Position numbers and translations under genes: made by a program
In this document: positions 6,194-11,293 of the stretch, in pieces
Layout: each line of letters opens with the position of its first letter
Position numbering within the stretch: the stretch's first letter is position 1
Source: Candidatus Altimarinota bacterium
Lineage (GTDB): Bacteria > Patescibacteriota > Gracilibacteria > UBA1369 > LOWO2-01-FULL-3
Direction of reading: 5' to 3'
Length of the DNA: 11,293 bases
Assembly (NCBI GenBank): GCA_029939035.1
Contig: JAOZTS010000031.1
Coordinates: 1-11,293 of the forward strand
The notes under the pieces: generated by a model
The model's database searches: none
What the model saw: only the letters and a program-made list of their open reading frames with translations
Told to the model about the DNA's origin: nothing

Positions 6194-7255
6194 ATGAATG
6201 CGGACAATGAAAAAAGCAAAGCTATTGATTTAGCAATTTCTCAAATCGAAAAGAGTTTTGGGAAGGGTGCAATTATGAAATTGGGCAATGGAGCCAGAAA
6301 TCCTATTGAGACAATATCTACCGGATCATTATCACTAGATATTGCTTTAGGTGGTGGTGTGCCTCGTGGAAGAGTTGTAGAGATTTTTGGGCCAGAAAGT
6401 TCTGGTAAAACAACTTTGAGTCTTCATGTTTTGGCTGAAGCTCAAAAAGCTGGTGGAAGTGTAGCTTTTATAGATGCAGAGCATGCACTTGATCCTGAAT
6501 ATGCTAAGAAAATTGGTGTAAATACAGATGACTTGTTACTTTCTCAACCTGATAGTGGTGAGCAGGCTCTTGAGATTCTTGAGACACTGGTGCGAAGTAA
6601 CGCATTGGATGTAATTGTAGTGGATAGTGTAGCCGCTTTGACTCCGCGTGCTGAAATTGAAGGTGATATGGGTGATGCTCATATGGGTCTTCAGGCTAGA
6701 TTGATGAGTCAGGCACTGAGAAAACTCACTTCTATTGTTTCTAAGACTAAAACTACTGTTGTCTTCTTGAATCAGTTGAGAATGAAGATCGGAGTAATGT
6801 TTGGTAATCCTGAAACTACGACTGGTGGGCAGGCATTGAAATTTTACTCGTCAGTTCGAATGGATATTAGATGTATTGGTAAGATTGAGGGACTTGGAAC
6901 TGTTGAAAAAGAGCTGGTTGGAAATAGAGTGAAGGTTAAAATTGTTAAAAACAAGATTGCGCCTCCGTTCAAGATTGCTGAATTTGATATTATGTACAAT
7001 AAAGGAATTTCATTTGAAGGGGATCTTCTGGATTTGGCGACAAAGTATAATATTACGAGGAAGGCTGGTGCGTTTTATAGCTACAAGGAAAAGAAACTTG
7101 GGCAGGGTCGTGAAAATGTGAAGGCATTTATGATTGAGAACCAGAAGGTTTTGAAAGATATCGAAAAAGATGTGAAGGCGCTTGTGTTTGGTACTGCGGC
7201 TGAGAAGGCAAAAGTTGTGAAAGATTTGCCAGCAGAAGCTGAAGCTAAAGCTTAA
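6194..7255 (+). CDS. recA: Recombinase A
   Basis: RecA forms ATP-dependent filaments on single-stranded DNA, drives homologous strand exchange, and activates LexA-type self-cleavage where such a repressor exists. From the ATG at 6194 the protein is 353 residues, the same as E. coli RecA, and the Walker [10 protein letters not shown] falls at 66-74 as in E. coli, which strongly supports this start over the upstream in-frame TTG. Other hallmarks: the N-terminal helix [53 protein letters not shown] (Walker B and loop 1 region), [34 protein letters not shown] (loop 2 region) and [13 protein letters not shown]. The C-terminal domain is present and ends in an Ala/Glu/Lys tail. recX follows after 5 bases on the same message. 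The leader is short, without Shine-Dalgarno. Confidence 0.98.
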   Translation: MNADNEKSKAIDLAISQIEKSFGKGAIMKLGNGARNPIETISTGSLSLDIALGGGVPRGRVVEIFGPESSGKTTLSLHVLAEAQKAGGSVAFIDAEHALDPEYAKKIGVNTDDLLLSQPDSGEQALEILETLVRSNALDVIVVDSVAALTPRAEIEGDMGDAHMGLQARLMSQALRKLTSIVSKTKTTVVFLNQLRMKIGVMFGNPETTTGGQALKFYSSVRMDIRCIGKIEGLGTVEKELVGNRVKVKIVKNKIAPPFKIAEFDIMYNKGISFEGDLLDLATKYNITRKAGAFYSYKEKKLGQGRENVKAFMIENQKVLKDIEKDVKALVFGTAAEKAKVVKDLPAEAEAKA

Positions 7256-7260
7256 ATAAT

Positions 7261-7752
7261 ATGGAAACTGGAAACAAAGGTTATGACAAACTGTTGCAGT
7301 ATGGACTTAGGCTATTTACCAAGAAGAGGTATACAACTAGTGAGATACAGAAGAAGTTAACTGCTTATGCAAAGAAGAGGGAGGCGATTGAGGAAGAGTT
7401 TGTAGAGGGTGTGAGAGAGAGACTGGAAGAGTTGGGATATTTGGACGATAAGCAGTTTGTGGAGGATTATGTTTCTCACTGTGCACGGGTTAGGCCTAGG
7501 GGGCGAATGCTAATTGCACGGGAGCTGAAAATGAAGGGATTGCCAAAGGATTTGGTTGAGGAGGGGCTTGATAAAGTGGAAGTTGATGAAGGGGGGATGG
7601 CGTTTGAGATTCTAGAGAGGCGAGTTAAGAGGTGGGTAAAATATACTGAATATGAGCAGAAAACGAAGGCCTACAGATTTTTGTACTCGAAGGGGTTTGG
7701 CAGAGATGCTATTTACAAGGCAATAGGGCGGTGTTACAATCATGAACGATAA
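7261..7752 (+). CDS. recX: Regulatory protein RecX
   Basis: RecX binds the RecA filament groove and modulates, usually inhibits, its ATPase, recombinase and coprotease activities. The 163-residue protein shows the family's repeated three-helix pattern: YGLRLFTKKRYTTSEIQKKL (14-33) near the N-terminus, then the most diagnostic block, LEELGYLDDKQFVEDYV (55-71), followed by RPRGRMLIARELKMKGLPKDLVEEGL (78-103), and a third repeat ending in YRFLYSKGFGRDAIYKAI. Length and order match the family. It starts five bases after the recA stop with no visible ribosome site, so it is co-transcribed and probably translated by reinitiation or scanning. A terminator-like hairpin begins immediately after its stop. 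Codons are richer in AGG and GGG than in recA, possibly reflecting lower expression. Confidence 0.92.
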   Translation: METGNKGYDKLLQYGLRLFTKKRYTTSEIQKKLTAYAKKREAIEEEFVEGVRERLEELGYLDDKQFVEDYVSHCARVRPRGRMLIARELKMKGLPKDLVEEGLDKVEVDEGGMAFEILERRVKRWVKYTEYEQKTKAYRFLYSKGFGRDAIYKAIGRCYNHER

Positions 7753-7784
7753 GGTTCTTAATTTATTTAAGATCCTGTTTTTTT
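7753..7784 (+). terminator. Intrinsic terminator of recA-recX
   Basis: GGTTCTTAA (7753-7761) pairs with TTAAGATCC (7767-7775) across a 5-base loop with one T-T mismatch, and a run of seven T (7778-7784) follows. It begins directly after the recX stop. The end of the T-run is the first base of the nusA -10 box. Confidence 0.6.
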
Positions 7785-7789
7785 ATAAT
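7784..7789 (+). promoter_or_regulatory. Predicted -10 box of the nusA promoter
   Basis: TATAAT at 7784-7789 is a perfect -10. Transcription would start near 7796, only about 7 bases before the nusA ATG, giving an almost leaderless message. No clear -35 is seen because the expected place falls inside the recX terminator stem (about 7761-7766, ATTTAT). Confidence 0.5.
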
Positions 7790-7802
7790 TAATTTTATTA
7801 CT

Positions 7803-9047
7803 ATGCAATCACAATTTTTTGCAGCTATTAATCAACTCTGTGACGAAAAGAATATATCGAAAGAGATAGTTATCGAAACTATCGAATCAGCGTTGAGAGC
7901 TGCCTTTAGAAAAGACTATGGGAACAAGGAGCAAGAAATCGACGTAAACCTTGATGAAAATTCGGGTGTTACTACTGTGTATTTGGTTAAAGATGTTGTT
8001 AAGAAAGTGGAAGATGAAGACAGAGAAATCGATGAAAAGGATGCCAAGAAATATAACAAGAAGGCTAAAGTTGGCGACCAAGTAAAGATCGACGTTACTC
8101 CAACAAACTATGGAAGAATCGCTGCACAGGCTGCAAAGCAGGTGGTTATCCAAAAGATTCAGGATGCTGAGAGAGACGTGCTTTATGATACGTTCAAGAA
8201 TCGTGAAAACGAGCTAATTAATGCGATTGTCCATAGAGTGGATGGAACAAATGTTTATGTGAACTTGGATAATAAAACTACTACAAATATTCCTTATGAG
8301 CATCAAATCCCTGGAGAAAAATACTATTCTGGGCAAAGAATTAAGCTTTATTTGGATAAGGTTATTAAAACTACAAAAGGGCCACAACTTATTATTTCGA
8401 GGACTCATTCAGGTTTGGTAAGAAAGCTTTTGGAATTAGAAATTCCTGAGATTAAGTCAGGAATTGTGGAAATAAAATCGATTTCTCGTGATCCAGGAGT
8501 GAGATGTAAGGTTGCTGTGACCTCAAATGATGAAAAAATAGATCCGATTGGGTCTTGTGTAGGACAAAAAGGTATTCGTGTACAAAATATAATGGATGAG
8601 CTGAATGGTGAAAGAATTGATATCATTCAGTGGTCTGATGAGATGGAGGAATATATCAAAACCGCATTGGCTCCGGCGAAAACTACTGTTATAAAACTGG
8701 ATAAGAAGGTAAAGAGGGCGAAAGTATATGTACAGCCTGATCAGAGACCTCTTGCAATTGGAAAACAGGGGCAAAATGTTAGATTGGCTTCTATTTTGAC
8801 AGGTTGGGAAATTGATATTCTAGATATTAGTGATTTTGAAGGAAAACCTACAAAAGAAGCTAAGCCAGAGGTGGAGAATGTTGCTGATCTTGATTTGGAC
8901 AAAAAATTGATTAAAAGTCTCACTGATGCCAATTTAGCCTTGGTTGAACAACTTAAAGGACTTACAAAGAAGGATCTTGCTGAAATCGATGGAATTGATG
9001 AAGATGGAGCGAAGACTGTGTTTGATGCTTTGAAGAAGGTTGCATAG
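7803..9047 (+). CDS. nusA: Transcription termination/antitermination protein NusA
   Basis: NusA binds RNA polymerase and nascent RNA and controls pausing, intrinsic termination and antitermination. The 414-residue protein shows the expected order: an N-terminal polymerase-binding domain (1-~128) with AAFRKDYG (33-40) and the typical VGDQVKIDVTPTNYGRIAAQAAKQVVIQKI (90-119); an S1 domain (~135-200) ending GPQLIISRTHSGLV; KH1 (~210-285) with DPIGSCVGQKGIRVQNIMDEL (247-267); and KH2 (~290-345) with PLAIGKQGQNVRLASILTGW (316-335). A C-terminal helix-hairpin-helix-like part (~365-414, LKGLTKKDLAEIDGIDEDGA) resembles the acidic repeats of longer NusA proteins. It is usually found with rimP and infB; here it stands alone between recX and pilB with its own promoter. 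The leader is too short for a ribosome site. Confidence 0.96.
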   Translation: MQSQFFAAINQLCDEKNISKEIVIETIESALRAAFRKDYGNKEQEIDVNLDENSGVTTVYLVKDVVKKVEDEDREIDEKDAKKYNKKAKVGDQVKIDVTPTNYGRIAAQAAKQVVIQKIQDAERDVLYDTFKNRENELINAIVHRVDGTNVYVNLDNKTTTNIPYEHQIPGEKYYSGQRIKLYLDKVIKTTKGPQLIISRTHSGLVRKLLELEIPEIKSGIVEIKSISRDPGVRCKVAVTSNDEKIDPIGSCVGQKGIRVQNIMDELNGERIDIIQWSDEMEEYIKTALAPAKTTVIKLDKKVKRAKVYVQPDQRPLAIGKQGQNVRLASILTGWEIDILDISDFEGKPTKEAKPEVENVADLDLDKKLIKSLTDANLALVEQLKGLTKKDLAEIDGIDEDGAKTVFDALKKVA

Positions 9048-9064
9048 ATCCAGGTGTGCTGGAT
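9048..9064 (+). other. Hairpin directly after nusA
   Basis: ATCCAG (9048-9053) and CTGGAT (9059-9064) form a perfect 6-bp stem around the loop GTGTG, immediately after the TAG stop. No T-run follows, so a standard intrinsic terminator is not supported. It may be a transcript-end or processing hairpin. Confidence 0.4.
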
Positions 9065-9079
9065 TGAGTAGTACTTATA

Positions 9080-9109
9080 GTGGCTTTATGTGGCTATTTT
9101 TGCTATAAT
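9080..9109 (+). promoter_or_regulatory. Predicted extended -10 promoter of pilB, with tandem 10-bp repeat upstream
   Basis: TGC-TATAAT (9101-9109) is a consensus extended -10. No -35 consensus is present. Instead two imperfect 10-bp direct repeats, GTGGCTTTAT (9080-9089) and GTGGCTATTT (9090-9099), occupy the -35 region, one helical turn apart, as an activator site might be. Transcription would start near 9116. Confidence 0.58.
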
Positions 9110-9111
9110 AC

Positions 9112-9131
9112 TTAGATATTTTCATATCTAA
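9112..9131. promoter_or_regulatory. Palindrome overlapping the pilB transcription start
   Basis: TTAGATAT-TTTC-ATATCTAA is a perfect inverted repeat with 8-bp arms and a 4-base centre. It begins 2 bases after the -10 box and ends 4 bases before the pilB ATG. Because the predicted start (about 9116) lies within the left arm, a DNA operator is more likely than a complete RNA hairpin, though transcription from 9112 would allow one. Confidence 0.5.
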
Positions 9132-9135
9132 ACGT

Positions 9136-10860
9136 ATGGCAAATCAGGACCAAGATCCAGGTGAAGTAAAAGAAGTGCCGAAAGCACAGGCTTCTGTCGA
9201 AGGAGCGAGTGCTATTGAAAGCATTTCGACCACATCAGCTGTTTCTGAGGTAAATAGGGAATTTCAGGAGAAATCTACGCTGAAAAAAGCGGGAGATATG
9301 GGCTTACCTTATATCAATATCGCTAAAACCCCTTTGAATGCTGATTACTTGAGATTGATCGAGTTTGAGGAGGCACAGAAAGGGCGACTTATTCCATTCT
9401 TTAAAGTTGGAAAGAAAGTTCGTGTAGCTGTTGAGGACCCTGAAAAGCCTGAGACAAAGGAGGTCACCTCTTTGTTGGAGGGAAAAGGTTATGAAATTAG
9501 TATAAATCTTGCTTCGTCTGCAGGAATTGAAGATGCTTTAAAATTTTATAGATCTACTCAAAAATATAAGAAGATTGAGATAGTGGAGAGCGTTGATGAG
9601 GGGGCTATTGATACTTATGAAAAAGAGATCGCGCAATTGAAAGATGTACCTGCGAAGCTGGCTGAGGTTACTGCGGAGGAAGGATTAAATTTGCTGAATA
9701 TAGCTGCTTCTAAAACGCATACTTCTGATATTCACTACGAGCCTGGTGATGGTGAGGTAGTTGTGAGGTTTAGAATTGATGGAGTTTTGCATAAAGTTTT
9801 TGGATTGGAATCGAATGTTTATTCAAAAATTGCTGAGCAGATCAAATATCAGTCAAAAATGAAATTGAATGTGAATACTATTCCGCAAGATGGAAGGTAT
9901 GTTTTCACTTTTAATGAAAATAAAGTTGCAGTTCGTGTGTCCTCTATCCCTACACCTTTTGGTGAATCGTTTGTGTGTAGATATCTTCCTTCTGGACGAA
10001 AAGCTATGACTTTTGAAGAGCTTGGATTCCATGGGATTGCACTGAAAAAGCTTGAAAAGGCTGCGAAGATTTCGCAGGGGATGATTCTAGTAACTGGGCC
10101 TACTGGAAGTGGTAAATCGACTACTCTATACTCACTTTTGGGAATTATGAATACTCCTGAAAACAAAGTTATTACTTTAGAAGATCCGGTTGAGTATTAT
10201 ATGAAAGGCGTTACTCAAAGTCAGATTGATGAAAGTCGTGATTATACTTTTGTGACTGGTCTTCGATCTATTTTGAGACAAGATCCTGATGTTGTGATGC
10301 TTGGTGAGATCCGTGATATTGAAACTGCTGAAACTGCTGCACAGGCTGCTCTGACTGGACATGTTTTACTGAGTACTCTTCATACAAATAGTGCAATTGA
10401 AGCTATTCCTAGACTTGTGAATATGGGCTTGCCTGCATTTATGGTGGCGCCTGCATTAAATACGATTGTTGCGCAGAGATTGGTGCGAAAAGTTTGTCCG
10501 CATTGTGTAAAGACCGAGGCAATTAGTGAAAGTGAAAAGAAAGAATTCAAGGAAGTCATTGAAAATTTAAAGAAAGTTAATCCTGGAACTGAGGTAGAAG
10601 TTCCAACTGAAGTGGCAAAAACTGCTGGATGTGATTCGTGTAGCAGCACGGGTTATCTTGGGCGACTTGTTATCAGTGAAGTTCTTACAATTACTTCAGA
10701 GTTGAAACAATTAATCCTCAATAATGCGAGCTCTGTAGACTTGATTGCTGCAGCTCGAAAAGAAGGAATCATTACGATGCGAGAAGATGGTTTTATAAAG
10801 GCTGCTCAGGGTTTGACGACTCTTGAGGAAGTGCATCGGGTAACGAATGTCGCAAGGTAA
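9136..10860 (+). CDS. pilB: Type IV pilus assembly / type II secretion ATPase (GspE/PilB family)
   Basis: This is the cytoplasmic hexameric ATPase that powers extension of type IV pili. The 574-residue protein has a polar, low-complexity N-terminus (1-~50), an MshEN-like domain (~55-150; LPYINIAKTPLN, LIPFFKVGKKVRVAVEDP), and a PAS-like N2 domain (~180-290; SDIHYEPGDGEVVVRFRIDGVLHK, DGRYVF). The motor follows: Walker A GPTGSGKST (321-329), Asp box ITLEDPVEY (346-354), Walker B DPDVVMLGEIRD (383-394) and His box GHVLLSTLHTN (408-418). C454-P-H-C457 and C499-x2-C502 form the tetracysteine zinc site typical of GspE/PilB and absent from PilT. PilB is preferred over GspE because Gram-negative type II secretion is unlikely in this lineage. 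No other pilus genes are adjacent. The 3' end overlaps the opposing transporter gene by 68 bp. There is no Shine-Dalgarno. Confidence 0.94.
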   Translation: MANQDQDPGEVKEVPKAQASVEGASAIESISTTSAVSEVNREFQEKSTLKKAGDMGLPYINIAKTPLNADYLRLIEFEEAQKGRLIPFFKVGKKVRVAVEDPEKPETKEVTSLLEGKGYEISINLASSAGIEDALKFYRSTQKYKKIEIVESVDEGAIDTYEKEIAQLKDVPAKLAEVTAEEGLNLLNIAASKTHTSDIHYEPGDGEVVVRFRIDGVLHKVFGLESNVYSKIAEQIKYQSKMKLNVNTIPQDGRYVFTFNENKVAVRVSSIPTPFGESFVCRYLPSGRKAMTFEELGFHGIALKKLEKAAKISQGMILVTGPTGSGKSTTLYSLLGIMNTPENKVITLEDPVEYYMKGVTQSQIDESRDYTFVTGLRSILRQDPDVVMLGEIRDIETAETAAQAALTGHVLLSTLHTNSAIEAIPRLVNMGLPAFMVAPALNTIVAQRLVRKVCPHCVKTEAISESEKKEFKEVIENLKKVNPGTEVEVPTEVAKTAGCDSCSSTGYLGRLVISEVLTITSELKQLILNNASSVDLIAAARKEGIITMREDGFIKAAQGLTTLEEVHRVTNVAR

Positions 10861-11293
10861 CCCATGAAACGGCACTTGCGATAATCATAAGTATTCCAAA
10901 AATAAGGAATAGGTAGTTGAAGGGTAGTAACAATAATGTGACTGCTCCTATTGCAGGTGTGATGAAAAGAGCTATTGGATCTGCTGTCATGTACACTCCA
11001 TATAGTTTGTCTTCATCCTTTTTTTTCATGTTTTTGAATAAAAAGTATTCCTGTAGTGGTTCTACGAAAGCCATTCCGAGGTGGGCTACAATTAATATTC
11101 CAAAATTTAGGAGTGTGTATGGGCTAAAGAATATCACGAGCAAGCTGATCGCCATTATTACAAATCCAGTTGCGATTGGTTTTTGGACTCCGTGTTTGTC
11201 TGCGTACTCCCCTGTTTTCACTGCGAGCAGAATTAATTGCAAAATCGTAAGGTCGAGAAGGATTACTAACACGCTTTCGATCTATCCAGAGAA
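10793..11293 (-). pseudogene. MFS-type transporter, C-terminal part, interrupted by an in-frame TAG and cut by the window edge
   Basis: A 159-codon frame (first possible start GTG at 11272) encodes about five membrane helices: ILLDLTILQLILLAV, IATGFVIMAISLLVIFF, LNFGILIVAHLGMAFV, IALFITPAIGAVTLLLLPF and YLFLIFGILMIIASAVSW. GEYADKHGVQKPIATG after the first helix resembles the conserved loop 8-9 of the major facilitator superfamily (G-x3-D-x-x-G), so this looks like helices 8-12 of a twelve-helix transporter; the substrate is unknown. Upstream in the same frame the sequence reads IES after TAG (11284-11282), so the first half is either beyond the edge and separated by a nonsense mutation, or the last bases contain a sequencing error. 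An independent five-helix protein starting at GTG is less likely. The C-terminal tail (SLPDALPQESSNPEQPL) lies antisense to pilB. Confidence 0.6.

Noticed and set aside
9048..9064. Hairpin after nusA as an intrinsic terminator
   Set aside because: The stem is good but no T-run follows, so it is listed only as a hairpin.
9047..9163. Repeated 10-mer GATCCAGGTG at 9047-9056 and 9154-9163
   Set aside because: The second copy is within pilB coding sequence and the match does not extend further; probably coincidence.
1..11293. UGA-to-glycine recoding (genetic code 25)
   Set aside because: All conserved proteins are full length under the standard code with no in-frame TGA, so UGA is not a common sense codon here.
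1..11293. CRISPR array, insertion sequence, tRNA, rRNA or phage genes
   Set aside because: No regularly spaced repeats, transposase-like or integrase-like proteins, cloverleaf sequences or rRNA-like blocks were seen in the gaps, all of which are under 150 bp.

Overview
This window looks like part, or all, of a contig from an AT-rich bacterium with a streamlined genome, most likely Patescibacteria (CPR). That is an inference from gene content and style, not a phylogeny: short intergenic gaps, a divergent NusA, a type IV pilus ATPase, pyruvate phosphate dikinase, a lysine-rich NAD kinase, and no convincing Shine-Dalgarno sequence before any start. All eleven visible stop codons are TAA or TAG. 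No in-frame TGA interrupts the conserved proteins, so UGA is not being read as glycine here as it is in Gracilibacteria and Absconditabacteria. A relative such as Peregrinibacteria is possible but unproven.

Layout. 1-150: the C-terminal end of a glutamate dehydrogenase-type gene, cut by the window edge. 223-2889: ppdK, with its own promoter at 163-191. 2890-2995: a convergent spacer with a terminator-like hairpin for each strand. 5040 down to 2996, minus strand: a family 4 glycosyltransferase, then nadK, separated by a GC-rich 65-bp spacer and apparently transcribed as a leaderless message from an extended -10 promoter at 5047-5055. 5123-6045, plus strand: a four-helix membrane protein overlapping by one base (TAATG) a small zinc-ribbon protein; neither is recognised. 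6194-7752: recA-recX, from a strong promoter whose 18-bp spacer is almost entirely a perfect inverted repeat. 7753-7784: a terminator whose T-run contains the -10 of the next promoter. 7803-9047: nusA. 9136-10860: pilB/gspE-type ATPase, with a palindrome across its predicted transcription start. 10793-11293, minus strand: the C-terminal half of an MFS transporter, interrupted upstream by an in-frame TAG and overlapping the 3' end of pilB by 68 bp.

How it fits together. The genes are mostly housekeeping: pyruvate/PEP interconversion, NADP supply, recombination with its RecX modulator, transcription elongation, and type IV pili. Pili and RecA could cooperate in natural DNA uptake, but nothing here proves that. 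The most interesting content is regulatory. There are palindromes at several promoters, notably an operator-like element inside the recA promoter that matches no SOS box I recall. Messages have short or absent leaders without Shine-Dalgarno sequences. In two genes (ppdK and recA) a -35 element begins with TTG in frame with the coding sequence, so naive start calling extends the protein by 20 residues.
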